Shown here: piece by piece, positions 1 to 8,604 of the stretch
Layout: every line of letters starts with the position of its first letter
Numbering within the stretch: the first letter of the stretch is position 1
Origin: Winogradskyella sp. KYW1333
Lineage (GTDB): Bacteria > Bacteroidota > Bacteroidia > Flavobacteriales > Flavobacteriaceae
Direction of reading: 5' to 3'
Length of the DNA stretch: 64,000 nt
Assembly (NCBI RefSeq): GCF_003335675.1
Contig: NZ_QPHL01000015.1
Coordinates: 310,001 to 374,000, forward strand
Notes under the pieces: generated by a model
Database searches by the model: none
Seen by the model: the letters and a program-made list of their open reading frames with translations, nothing else
Told to the model about the DNA's origin: nothing
Translations under genes and position numbers: made by a program

Positions 1-116
1 ATTAAAAGTACTTGAAAATTTTTATTGGTTTGAGTTTGTAGAGATTGTAGTGCTAAATTAACTCGCACAACATCACGATTTCTATAAGCAAAAATAATGG
101 TTGTTGAATGGTTCAT
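1..116 (-). CDS. Glycosyltransferase family 2, N-terminal part only (runs off the window)
   Basis: This is the first 38 codons of a gene that continues past the window start. It begins at the ATG at 116-114 and reads without a stop to the edge. The N-terminus (MNHSTTIIFAYRNRD, then a helix with NLALQSLQTQ) is the opening beta strand and helix of a GT-A fold family 2 glycosyltransferase, where the strand carries the nucleotide-sugar site. It lies 8 bp after the stop of the broken FkbM gene in the same direction, so it belongs to the polysaccharide operon. The family call rests on this short stretch alone. Donor and acceptor cannot be inferred. Confidence 0.6.
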   Translation of the reverse strand, partial: MNHSTTIIFAYRNRDVVRVNLALQSLQTQTNKNFQVLL

Positions 117-124
117 AATTCTAT

Positions 125-877
125 TTAAAAAGATGAGGGATTAAATAAAACATGTGTCTTATACGCAGTTGTATTTGAAGTTTCTATAAATAATTGATAA
201 TCATTTTGATTTAACAATATCTTAATTTCATTAAATTGTTTTTTACTCATTGTTCCCGATTTTAAACCATGCTCAAAATGAATTATTGTTGGTGATAATG
301 TTTTAAAATTTACATCCATTAATATCTCATAATCATAACCTTCGGTATCTAAAACTAATAAATCTAAATGTTGAATTGAATTTTGCTTCAATAATTTGTC
401 TAAAGTTGTACAATTTACTTTTTCTTTTGTGATGTATTTTGAGGCTATATTTGTTTTCTTATGATGTTCATTGTCAAAGGAAGCAATCCCTAAAGCAAAC
501 TCAGGTACTTTAGCTTCAAATTATTTTCCTACTTTAAAAATAAAAGTTTTTTTAAGTGAATTATGGATTGCTAAATTCAAAGGTTTTATTTTTGGGTATT
601 CTTTGTATGTTTCACATAACTGATTATAGTAATCTTTAACAGGCTCCACCACCAAACCTTCTACAAAATGTTTATTATATTTAATAAACTCATGAATGGG
701 ATCAAATCGTTTACCATCATTTGCGCCAATTTGTATGAAGTTTAATTCTTTATTTTTTTTAATGAATTGATATAATAAACTATTTAAAAAATTGAAATGA
801 TACACATTTTGAATCTTAAAACCTCTTTTTTGAAATTGACCTTTAAAAAAAATTTAATGTTTTTTTTTTAGTTTCAT
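125..877 (-). pseudogene. FkbM-family methyltransferase, broken by two in-frame stop codons
   Basis: A single reading frame runs from the ATG at 877-875, which overlaps the stop of the upstream glycosyltransferase (TAATG), to the TAA at 125-127. It contains two premature TAA codons, at 854-856 (codon 8) and 521-523. Around them the protein is clearly FkbM-like: an AdoMet-binding strand (LNFIQIGANDGKRFDP), the VVEP strand, and downstream LDLLVLDTEGYDYEIL followed by IIHFEH. No frameshift is needed to join the pieces, so the damage is nonsense mutation only. GTG and TTG codons at 805 and 391 could start fragments, but neither would hold the whole AdoMet fold. FkbM proteins O-methylate sugars; an intact paralogue lies at 4859-5551. 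Confidence 0.75.
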
Positions 878-1974
878 TATTCTAATAGTTGCTTTGCATT
901 AAGAATAATAGTATTCATATTCTTCATCCAATTTTCAACTGTATACAGCTGAGTTTGTTTGTTTTTAAATACGTGTTTATGTTTCAGAAAATCTTCAACA
1001 GCAATAATCCATTCGTCAATAAAATGAGGGTTTTCAATTAATTTTCCAATCTTACCGTATTGTAATACTTCTGGTACACCTCCGAGTGCTGATGCTATAC
1101 AATAATTACCACAGTTTAACGCTTCTATTAGGGTTAAACCAAAACCTTCATGATTTAAAACGGGAAACAAATAACAATCGGAAGTTTGATAATATTCTGG
1201 CAGTTTATCATTTGGAAGTTTTCCGAAAAACTTAACATGGTTTAACTGTATGTCTCTTTGTGCACCAATAACCCATAATTCTATATTATTGTGTTTCTTA
1301 AGTAACATTTTCCAAACATAAAGAATAAGGTCAAGTCCTTTTTTGGATCTATCTTGTGAACACCATAAAAACACTGTATTATCTTCAACCTGATATTTTT
1401 GCTTTAATTTACGCTTTTCATCTTCAGACGCTCTAAAAAACTTTTCAGCATCTATGCCGTTATGTAAAACCGAAAATAGACAAGGCAAAATAGTGTATGC
1501 CTCTTTGTGCTCTATATAAGATGAATGGGTTAGCAAAACCATTTCGTCTATAAACTCAAAAAACCACCTGCTTTCAAAGTTGCCAAAAAAAGGTGGGTAT
1601 CCATGATAAAAGAACTGAATAAATAAACGTGACCTCAACTGTAAATCATCCTCTAAAAAATCACAAAGCGCTTTCGCCAGACCAAAATTATCTACAATCT
1701 GAATAACATACTTTTCACGAAACTTTAAGCATTTAACAAGTGTGTCAATATAAACTTGGTAGGGGTTTTTAGAAAATCTTCGCTTTATTTTTGTTGAAGT
1801 TGTATTTGGTACAATACAATATTCTACGTTATTAAATTTAGTTTGAGGTGCTTCACATATAATAATATCTATGTTGCTTTTTCCAGTTTCAAAGTAATTT
1901 TTATACATGGTTGTCCAACTACCTATTTCATGATAAGGTAAAGGCTTTTGTGATATTAAAATAACTTTAGACAT
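877..1974 (-). CDS. GT4-type glycosyltransferase (GT-B fold)
   Basis: This 365-residue protein should transfer a sugar from a nucleotide donor during repeat-unit assembly on the inner face of the cytoplasmic membrane. The C-terminal half is typical of GT-B group 1 enzymes: HNGID near residues 171-175, a Rossmann-like strand (VFLWCSQDRSKKG) near 201-213, and the donor-binding EGFGLTLIEAL near 276-286, which carries the E-x7-E motif. The N-terminal domain is divergent, as usual for acceptor-binding halves. It starts at ATG 1974 and its stop overlaps the start of the broken FkbM gene, indicating translational coupling. Sugar specificity is unknown. Confidence 0.85.
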   Translation of the reverse strand: MSKVILISQKPLPYHEIGSWTTMYKNYFETGKSNIDIIICEAPQTKFNNVEYCIVPNTTSTKIKRRFSKNPYQVYIDTLVKCLKFREKYVIQIVDNFGLAKALCDFLEDDLQLRSRLFIQFFYHGYPPFFGNFESRWFFEFIDEMVLLTHSSYIEHKEAYTILPCLFSVLHNGIDAEKFFRASEDEKRKLKQKYQVEDNTVFLWCSQDRSKKGLDLILYVWKMLLKKHNNIELWVIGAQRDIQLNHVKFFGKLPNDKLPEYYQTSDCYLFPVLNHEGFGLTLIEALNCGNYCIASALGGVPEVLQYGKIGKLIENPHFIDEWIIAVEDFLKHKHVFKNKQTQLYTVENWMKNMNTIILNAKQLLE

Positions 1975-2001
1975 GGTTTTATTTTATAATAGCAATAAAT
2001 A

Positions 2002-2829
2002 TTAATTCCTTTTATTTGGCACCAAAAACAACATTAATTTAAATAATACAGATACTACTTTTCTTAAAAACACTGAGCTTTCAATACGTTTTAATTGTGA
2101 AAATCTCTTGGATGAATATGATGTAAATATTTTATAGTCTTCTTTAAATAACGGAAAATACTTGTCCATAGTTTTTTCGCGTTCTCTAATAGTGGTTAAT
2201 CTATACTTTGAGTTGCTAGAAATACCACCCATATCGTAAACAGAAACTACTATATCTACTTTTTTAAAGTTTACTTTTTCTATGTAAATGGCATAAATTA
2301 AAAACTCCCAATCTGCACTAATTTTATAATCCTCATTGAAATAAAAAATTCTATCAAATAAACTTCGTTTAATAAAGCAGGCTTGATGACAAATAGTTTG
2401 CTTGTAAAAATAAGAAAACGGTAGTATTTCGGGATGTACTTGCGCACGTTCAGTATTGAGTTCCTCATTTCGTAATACTACATCACCATAAATTAGGTCG
2501 TCATTTGGAGTAATATTTTTTAAAACCTGTTCTAAAGTTGCGCTATTAAATAATAAATCACCGCTGTTCAAAAACAAGACATAATCACCAGTCGCAGACC
2601 GCAAGCCTTTATTCATAGCGTTATATGCTCCTTTATCAGGTTCGTTAACCCAATGCGTAATATGCTCTTTATGGGTTTTTATTATCTCTAAACTATTATC
2701 TGTACTGCCCCCGTCAATAATAATATACTCAAACCCTTTAAAGGATTGATTCAATATGCTTTTTATGGTTTTTGATAAACCATCTGCATTATTATAATTA
2801 ACAGTAATAATCGATAATGAATTTGTCAT
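2002..2829 (-). CDS. Glycosyltransferase family 2
   Basis: A 275-residue GT-A glycosyltransferase. The N-terminus gives the nucleotide-binding strand (LSIITVNYNN), the DGGSTDN loop at about 39-45 and NEPDKGAYNAMNKG near 62-75. The metal-site region reads LFLNSGD near 86-91 in place of a strict DxD, a common variant in the WcaA-like group. The tail is basic and hydrophobic (LFKLMLFLVPNKRN), which suits membrane association. It lies 4 bp after the next gene upstream and 27 bp before the GT4 gene, all in one direction. It resembles the GT2 at 5588-6466 and the two may add similar residues. Confidence 0.85.
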   Translation of the reverse strand: MTNSLSIITVNYNNADGLSKTIKSILNQSFKGFEYIIIDGGSTDNSLEIIKTHKEHITHWVNEPDKGAYNAMNKGLRSATGDYVLFLNSGDLLFNSATLEQVLKNITPNDDLIYGDVVLRNEELNTERAQVHPEILPFSYFYKQTICHQACFIKRSLFDRIFYFNEDYKISADWEFLIYAIYIEKVNFKKVDIVVSVYDMGGISSNSKYRLTTIREREKTMDKYFPLFKEDYKIFTSYSSKRFSQLKRIESSVFLRKVVSVLFKLMLFLVPNKRN

Positions 2830-2833
2830 AAAA

Positions 2834-3856
2834 TCAATACTCTTGTGCGGCTTCTTTACTTAAACCTTTATATTTAAAAAACTGCTTCTTGAATTTAACC
2901 AAACATAATCTATGTAATACTTTACCCATAAAATATTGGTGTTTTTTTAAGGGTTTTCCTTTTGAAATTTTTTTTAGTGGCTCTGGTTTGGGTTTATCAG
3001 CATTATCCTTAAGCACCCTGAACATCCAATCTTCTTTAACATTCCCAAGATGATAGGCATAGTTATCCATTGTTGCCAATCTTAAATAACCTCCATGGTC
3101 ATTTGGAAAGTCCAAATACCTATTCTCACTACCTCCAACTATTTTCTCTTTACAAATTTGTTTCGGAGAATTTTCAAATACCTCAGCTCTAAACGTTGCT
3201 ACAAAATGTCCACAACCAATAACTGCTTTATTTTTTTTATTACTCACTGTAAGGTAGTTTTGTAAATGATAGTCGTTATACATTACTCTACCTATACTTT
3301 TCTGAAAATTAAGGAGCCCCTCCGGATATACAACTTTAGAAAATTTTATTTTTTCTTTAAAAAAAGCATAATAAACAGTACTATTTATAAATGCATTTGC
3401 ATAACCTAAACTACTAGGAACTGGAGATACCATACCAGCTTCAGGAAAATCGTTTAAAATAGTTTCGCATGCACTTTGCCAATTAGGTAAAAACATTACA
3501 TCGGAATCTGTTACTGTAATAATCGGCTCTAAACAGCTTTTTATAACACTATAAAGCGCATTTACTTTTCCTAAATTTATCTTTGAATTTAATAACTGAT
3601 CGATTTCTATACGTTGTTCATACAATTCCTCTAAATACGAACTAACTTCAACACACGATCCATTATTAATTATTGAAATTCTTGTTTTATTATGAATGGC
3701 ATTTAATAAAGATTCAATACATAACTTTAAAATATCCAACCCATCTTTAAAATAATCCTCATCTAGGTTTGGTATGTAAACAGGTATTACAATTCGATGC
3801 AAAACATTAGTAGATAATTCTACATTAGATTTTTCAGGATTTTGCCCTATTCTCAT
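2834..3856 (-). CDS. Glycosyltransferase, GT-A fold (family 2-like)
   Basis: A 340-residue protein with a first strand RIVIPVYIPN near 21-30, a nucleotide-binding loop SIINNGSC near 61-68, and the metal-binding segment ITVTDSDVMFLPNW near 113-126, which contains the DSD equivalent of DxD. These features indicate a retaining or inverting GT-A transferase, though the sequence is divergent from the other GT2 proteins here. The C-terminus is very basic. The start (ATG 3856) lies 23 bp inside the end of the upstream epimerase gene, so the two are probably translationally coupled. Substrate unknown. Confidence 0.7.
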   Translation of the reverse strand: MRIGQNPEKSNVELSTNVLHRIVIPVYIPNLDEDYFKDGLDILKLCIESLLNAIHNKTRISIINNGSCVEVSSYLEELYEQRIEIDQLLNSKINLGKVNALYSVIKSCLEPIITVTDSDVMFLPNWQSACETILNDFPEAGMVSPVPSSLGYANAFINSTVYYAFFKEKIKFSKVVYPEGLLNFQKSIGRVMYNDYHLQNYLTVSNKKNKAVIGCGHFVATFRAEVFENSPKQICKEKIVGGSENRYLDFPNDHGGYLRLATMDNYAYHLGNVKEDWMFRVLKDNADKPKPEPLKKISKGKPLKKHQYFMGKVLHRLCLVKFKKQFFKYKGLSKEAAQEY

Positions 3857-4769
3857 AATAGCTTATTAATTTGTTTAATCCTTCGGTCAATGGTGTTAAT
3901 TCTCTTCCTAATATTTTTTGCATTTTAGAATTATCTGGGCATCTACGTTTCATATCGCCTTCTTCTAAAGCATCCAAATGTAAAATCTCAGATTTTGAGT
4001 CTGTAATCTTTATAATAAGTTGAGCAAGGCTTAAAATAGACATCTCTTTATCACTCCCTACATTTAATACGTCATTTTTAAATTCTGAAGATTGCATTGC
4101 TTTTATACAAGTGCTAACAGTATCATCTACATAACAAAAGGATCTTGTTTGCAAACCATCACCATAAATGCTTATAGGCTCATTATTCATAGCCATCTTT
4201 AAAAACCTAGGAACTACAAAATCTTCACTTTGATTTGGTCCATAGGTATTGAAAAATCTAAAAATTGTATAGTCCAATCCATACTCCTTTTGATAGCTCT
4301 TAAAAAAAGCTTCGCCAACATTTTTAACTATAGCATAAGGCAATCTGGAGTTCAAAGGAGTTGTGTTTTCGTTTTGAGGACTCTCAAATGGCTCACCATA
4401 AACCTCGGATGAACTGGAATAAAAAACACGATTAACTCCTGTGTTTTTAGATAATGACAAAATATTTTTTATCCCTTCAATATCATCTAATACAGCAATG
4501 GGATTTTCTAGAGTACGCGCAACACCAACAACAGCAGCTAGATGAAATACGTATGTAAATTCAAAGCGACCAAATATTGGCATAATGTCTTTATATTGGT
4601 TTACATCAGCTTTAATAAAAATGACGTTATCTTTAATTGGAATTTTAGTAATATCGCCAGTAGAAAAATTATCTACAATAACTATTTGGTTATTTTTGTT
4701 TTCAGCCAATTTATCAGTTAAAGCGCTCCCAATATTTCCAGCGCCTCCAGTTATTAATATTCTTGTCAT
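3834..4769 (-). CDS. NAD-dependent nucleotide-sugar epimerase/dehydratase (extended SDR)
   Basis: A 311-residue extended short-chain dehydrogenase. The NAD-binding TGGAGNIGS sits at about residues 7-15, the catalytic serine region reads YSSSSEVYGE, and the catalytic tyrosine and lysine are in YAIVKNVGE (YxxxK). Later motifs FRFFNTYGP and GDGLQTRSFCYVDD are those of UDP-glucose 4-epimerase, UDP-glucuronate decarboxylase and related enzymes. It should make a nucleotide-sugar precursor for this polysaccharide; exact product undecidable here. A second SDR of the TviC type is at 11302-12279, so the locus makes at least two modified sugars. Confidence 0.85.
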   Translation of the reverse strand: MTRILITGGAGNIGSALTDKLAENKNNQIVIVDNFSTGDITKIPIKDNVIFIKADVNQYKDIMPIFGRFEFTYVFHLAAVVGVARTLENPIAVLDDIEGIKNILSLSKNTGVNRVFYSSSSEVYGEPFESPQNENTTPLNSRLPYAIVKNVGEAFFKSYQKEYGLDYTIFRFFNTYGPNQSEDFVVPRFLKMAMNNEPISIYGDGLQTRSFCYVDDTVSTCIKAMQSSEFKNDVLNVGSDKEMSILSLAQLIIKITDSKSEILHLDALEEGDMKRRCPDNSKMQKILGRELTPLTEGLNKLISYYENRAKS

Positions 4770-4858
4770 TGTTGTTAAAAAAACTCTAAGAGAGTTAAAT
4801 CATTTTTATTTAATTACTTAAATATTTATTCTTGTTGAAATACATCTTACAACGAAAA

Positions 4859-5551
4859 CTAAATTTGTTTTTGATCAATTAAAAATAAATTCCCCAAATC
4901 ACCCATAATAATTGATTTTCCGATAAATTTATAGTTTTTAGACTCTAAATACTTAACAATTGGAGAAGTTATATCTTTTTTTAATAACATATCGCTTTCA
5001 ACAATAATAACTTTTGGTCGGTATTTATTCCAATCATTTGTTTTTAAAACCTCTAAATCAAACCCTTCTACATCAACATCAAAAAAATCTAGTCGGTCAT
5101 TTGGAGTTAAACTCTCGTCTAGAATTTGTCTTAAAGAGTAAGTTGGAACTATTATCGTTTTTTTAATCTTATTTGTTAAGTTATGTTTTTTTAAAAAATC
5201 AAGATTCAGTGTATTCATCGAGCTATGTGGTTCCTCTAACATATAATACTCTAAGTCTTCTGAATTACCAACTCCAAAATTTAAAAAACTATCATTTGGA
5301 CGTGTTTTATTGTATAATTCTTTTAATTCAGGGTTTGGATCAATACATAGCCCTTTCCATCCTCTCAAGTAAAAATAATAAGTGTTTGATGCTTTTGTAG
5401 GATGCCAACAACCTATATCAACATAAATACCTGGTGACTTTGCTTTGATGAGTTTATGCAATTGAATATCGTCTCCAGATTTTGAAAAACTAATATTATA
5501 TCGTTTATAAAGTCGTTCTCTAATATGTTGTTTAAAACTTTTAATACTCAA
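4859..5551 (-). CDS. FkbM-family methyltransferase
   Basis: A 230-residue AdoMet-dependent methyltransferase. The AdoMet site is GIYVDIGCWHPTKASNTY with the acidic strand GLCIDPNPE, and the FkbM hallmark LDFFDVDVEGFDLEVL follows, then IIVESD. In polysaccharide loci such enzymes usually methylate sugar hydroxyls. The likely start is TTG at 5551-5549 since no in-frame ATG precedes the conserved region. It is an intact relative of the broken gene at 125-877, though the two are divergent, so redundancy is not certain. Confidence 0.85.
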   Translation of the reverse strand: MSIKSFKQHIRERLYKRYNISFSKSGDDIQLHKLIKAKSPGIYVDIGCWHPTKASNTYYFYLRGWKGLCIDPNPELKELYNKTRPNDSFLNFGVGNSEDLEYYMLEEPHSSMNTLNLDFLKKHNLTNKIKKTIIVPTYSLRQILDESLTPNDRLDFFDVDVEGFDLEVLKTNDWNKYRPKVIIVESDMLLKKDITSPIVKYLESKNYKFIGKSIIMGDLGNLFLIDQKQI

Positions 5552-5587
5552 ATTAATTTTGATTTAATTTTCAGGCTAAAATCACCT

Positions 5588-6466
5588 TTAATATATGGTC
5601 TTAAACACTCTATCCATATAAGAATAGTAAATTTCATTATCTATGATATTATAATACTTTGCTCTTTTGCCGACTAAATAATTTACATTAAATATTTTAA
5701 GTGATTTGAGTATAGAAATGTAGACATCTAAACGTTTAATTTGTTTTAATGCCCTCGTTGTTTTTGCGTCTATATTATGAGTCTCAATAACCAAGTTTAT
5801 TTCCTTAATATAATCATCTTTTCGCAGCGCAGATAATTGACCATCTCGTTTACGCCATGCTCCAATTGGCAAATTACAATTGTACAAGCGATCATATTGA
5901 AAAAATCGAAACCACAATTCAAAATCGCCAGCAAGTTTTAGGTTATCATCAATTTTACTTCCTGCTCTCTCCCACAAACTACGTCTCCAAAATGTAGACT
6001 CTTGCTGTATCCATTTATAATCATTATTTAAAAACATTAGAAAACTAAACCGTTTAGGCATTGCTATATTTATGACTCTTCCACTTAAATCAATATAACT
6101 ACTTGAGCCTTGTACCCAGTTCACTTTTTTTACATCTGTAAAAATTTTTGCCAAATTAAACAATGACCTATTTAGTAAAATATCGTCACTATTAATCCAT
6201 CCCATAATGTCACCTGTTGATAGTTTAAAGCCCTTATTCAAGGCATCATACATACCTTTATCTGGTTCACTTATCCATTTTGTGATTTGTTTTTCATACT
6301 TTTTAATTATATCTATTGTACCATCGGTACTCCCTCCATCAACTATGATATAATCTAAATTAGGATAGTCTTGCTCGATAACAGAAAGTATGGTTGCTTC
6401 AATATAATCTGCCTGATTATAAACTGGTGTTATTATTGATATTTTGGGATAGCTATCTTTAGTCAT
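5588..6466 (-). CDS. Glycosyltransferase family 2
   Basis: A 292-residue GT-A glycosyltransferase. The N-terminus has ISIITPVYNQADYI, the DGGSTDGT loop at about 43-50, EPDKGMYDALNKGF near 68-80, and WINSDD near 90-95, the metal-binding region with an NSDD form of DxD. These match WcaA/WcaE-like transferases of capsule and exopolysaccharide loci. It starts at ATG 6466 and lies 41 bp after the KpsS-like gene. A downstream WWRRSLWERAG-like aromatic patch (FWRRSLWERAG here) is shared with many GT2 proteins that act on lipid-linked acceptors. Confidence 0.85.
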   Translation of the reverse strand: MTKDSYPKISIITPVYNQADYIEATILSVIEQDYPNLDYIIVDGGSTDGTIDIIKKYEKQITKWISEPDKGMYDALNKGFKLSTGDIMGWINSDDILLNRSLFNLAKIFTDVKKVNWVQGSSSYIDLSGRVINIAMPKRFSFLMFLNNDYKWIQQESTFWRRSLWERAGSKIDDNLKLAGDFELWFRFFQYDRLYNCNLPIGAWRKRDGQLSALRKDDYIKEINLVIETHNIDAKTTRALKQIKRLDVYISILKSLKIFNVNYLVGKRAKYYNIIDNEIYYSYMDRVFKTIY

Positions 6467-6507
6467 TCTAGACTATATTTTTTCTAACTTATTAAAAATA
6501 AATTTTT

Positions 6508-7857
6508 CTATTTCTTTATCATTTTTCTTGCTTTGCAAGTAAACTTAAACAATTGATATTTAAAATATTGAGTTTGTTTTTTGTAAAACACGAGTAATTT
6601 GTTCCTTTTCTTTGTCTTCAAATTAAATATTTCAATAACTTTATTAATTAGGTTAAGTTCGTTTAATTCAAAACAATATTTTTCAAAAAAGATATAAAAA
6701 AAGCCTTTAGCATATAATTCATTTTTAATAGCTTTATCATCATTAATAAATTCTAAGAGTTTAGATTCTAATTCTTCTAAATTAGAATAATCATTTGTAA
6801 ATCCTAAATTAGAATAAAATCCTTTATAATAACAAAATATGGGTTTATTAAAAAGGCTAGCTTCTAAACCTGCTTGCGAATTTAATGTTACTACTGCTTT
6901 TGAATTTTTTATCAGTTGAAATGTATCATATTGATTAACACTATCGATATGTATATTATTTGACTTTATGTTCTTGGCTATTCTAGAATATGTAGGGTTA
7001 TCATACAGTTTTTGAGTTACAGGGTTTCTTCCATTTATTTCTTTTGGATGCAATTTAACTACTAAACTTAAGTTAGCTCGATTTAATATCTCTTCTAGTT
7101 TATATATAATGTTAACCGGGTTGCCAATGTCATTTTCAATTGTAAATAGCTGAGATGCATCGTTATATACCTGACCTAAGAATAAAATATATGGTTTATC
7201 TGTTTTTAACTGATTTTGTAATTGAGTATTTGAAGAATGTTCTTCTCTTTTAACAGAATGAATATTTTCAATATAATTTTTCACATACTCGTTCACTAAA
7301 TTTTCGTCAAGAGTATAAATATACTTATCAAAAAAATTCTTTGACAGGTTATAAGTAACTACAAAGCCTGAAATATTATCCCATACAATTTTGTTTTTAT
7401 TCGCCGTTAGTTCAAGGGTTAAAAATTTTGTTTGTCTTGTTCTACAAAATTCTAACAAGCACGCATCAAACAAAAGATGTCCATGAAAGATTAAAGCACC
7501 TGCTACGTCGTTTTCTTCAAAAGCTTTTTCTAAATAGTCTATTGTATTAATAGCTCGAGAAAACCACTTCTTAACTGTATCTATATGTACCTCTAAACTT
7601 AATTCGTCTTTAAATATTCCTAAATCGTTGCAAATATTATAAATCGCTACATCATACAATTGTATTGATTTGTATTTCATATTCAAGTTAAGATCATTAA
7701 AATTTATAAGGTTTTGGTCAACATTATTTTCATTTAAAGGCAAATATTTAATTCCATTCTTATAAATAGAGAATTTAAAACTGGAAATGCTTTTTACTAT
7801 CCAATTAATTTTTACCTCATTAAAAACTATCAACTGATCGTTTGAATTACTAATCAT
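6508..7857 (-). CDS. KpsS/KpsC-like capsule polysaccharide glycosyltransferase
   Basis: A 449-residue protein of the capsule-synthesis type. The C-terminal GT-B-like domain has LFLGQVYNDAS near 226-235, VVKLHPKE near 266-273 and the signature TLNSQAGLEASLFNKPIF near 324-341. KpsS and KpsC families add Kdo linkers or capsule residues to lipid carriers; this protein may do a related step, or it may be a surface-polysaccharide transferase of other specificity. The N-terminal 200 residues are poorly recognisable. It is 3 bp from the methyltransferase upstream. No signal peptide or membrane segment is seen, so it should be cytoplasmic. Confidence 0.65.
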   Translation of the reverse strand: MISNSNDQLIVFNEVKINWIVKSISSFKFSIYKNGIKYLPLNENNVDQNLINFNDLNLNMKYKSIQLYDVAIYNICNDLGIFKDELSLEVHIDTVKKWFSRAINTIDYLEKAFEENDVAGALIFHGHLLFDACLLEFCRTRQTKFLTLELTANKNKIVWDNISGFVVTYNLSKNFFDKYIYTLDENLVNEYVKNYIENIHSVKREEHSSNTQLQNQLKTDKPYILFLGQVYNDASQLFTIENDIGNPVNIIYKLEEILNRANLSLVVKLHPKEINGRNPVTQKLYDNPTYSRIAKNIKSNNIHIDSVNQYDTFQLIKNSKAVVTLNSQAGLEASLFNKPIFCYYKGFYSNLGFTNDYSNLEELESKLLEFINDDKAIKNELYAKGFFYIFFEKYCFELNELNLINKVIEIFNLKTKKRNKLLVFYKKQTQYFKYQLFKFTCKARKMIKK

Positions 7858-7860
7858 TAT

Positions 7861-8604
7861 TTACCAGTTAAGTATTTTAATATCTCCATCGAAAGGTTCA
7901 GAAATACTATCTGGAAAAAACTCTTTCAGTTTGATAATATCTCCCTTATCGTAGCTAAGTTCCGGAAAATTTAAAATACTTTTTTTAACAAGCATAATCC
8001 CAATGTTATAACCATAAGATTTTATCCTTATGTCTTTACAATTAAACCCGGCAAGTACCAAATTATACATTAGAAGACCTGCATTCCATAAAGACACATG
8101 GCCTCCAACAATCTCGTGCTTTAATGGTGGTACTGTAATTGCCAACACACCACCTTCTTTTAAATCCGAATGAACTTTAGTTAAAAATAAGTTTGGATTA
8201 GGTTGATGCTCTAAAACATGTGAAATCCAAATAGCATCAAACTTTTCTTCAAATTGAAATTCATAATAATCTCCAAAGATACAAGTATGCTTTTCAATTC
8301 TCTGTTCAAAATAAACTGACCGTCCATAATCTATCGAAGTTACTCTTTTATCAAAAGATACGAGTAAATCACTATGTCTTCCTTCACCACTTCCAATATC
8401 TAAAATTGTTTCAAAGTCATAGTTTTTAATTAGATACTCCATTGATTCTCCTGCAAAGGGCAGCTCACTAAATGGCTGATTTGCATCCCCATTTTTAAAA
8501 AAATTCTTTTCAGGGTTTGAATTCACTTCTACTCTTTTCACATCCAAACCAAACAGTTTATGATATAACTTTCTTAAAAATCGATATAGAACATTCTTTT
8601 TCAT
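7861..8604 (-). CDS. Class I SAM-dependent methyltransferase
   Basis: A 247-residue class I methyltransferase: motif I ILDIGSGEGRHSDLL near residue 67, the DAIWISHVLEHQPNP motif IV/V region and a post-core HEIVGGHVSLWN segment. The start chosen is ATG 8604-8602, which overlaps the wzt stop as ATGA; an upstream in-frame ATG at 8619 would add five residues (MGFNV) and lie further inside wzt. Coupling to wzt is meaningful, because Wzt proteins with a C-terminal binding domain recognise terminal modifications such as methyl groups on the finished glycan. That this enzyme makes such a cap is inference. Confidence 0.8.
   Translation of the reverse strand: MKKNVLYRFLRKLYHKLFGLDVKRVEVNSNPEKNFFKNGDANQPFSELPFAGESMEYLIKNYDFETILDIGSGEGRHSDLLVSFDKRVTSIDYGRSVYFEQRIEKHTCIFGDYYEFQFEEKFDAIWISHVLEHQPNPNLFLTKVHSDLKEGGVLAITVPPLKHEIVGGHVSLWNAGLLMYNLVLAGFNCKDIRIKSYGYNIGIMLVKKSILNFPELSYDKGDIIKLKEFFPDSISEPFDGDIKILNW

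Noticed and set aside
125..877. Stop-codon reassignment or recoding in the FkbM gene
   Set aside because: All other genes here end normally at TAA, and the two in-frame TAA codons have no recoding signal; nonsense mutation is simpler.
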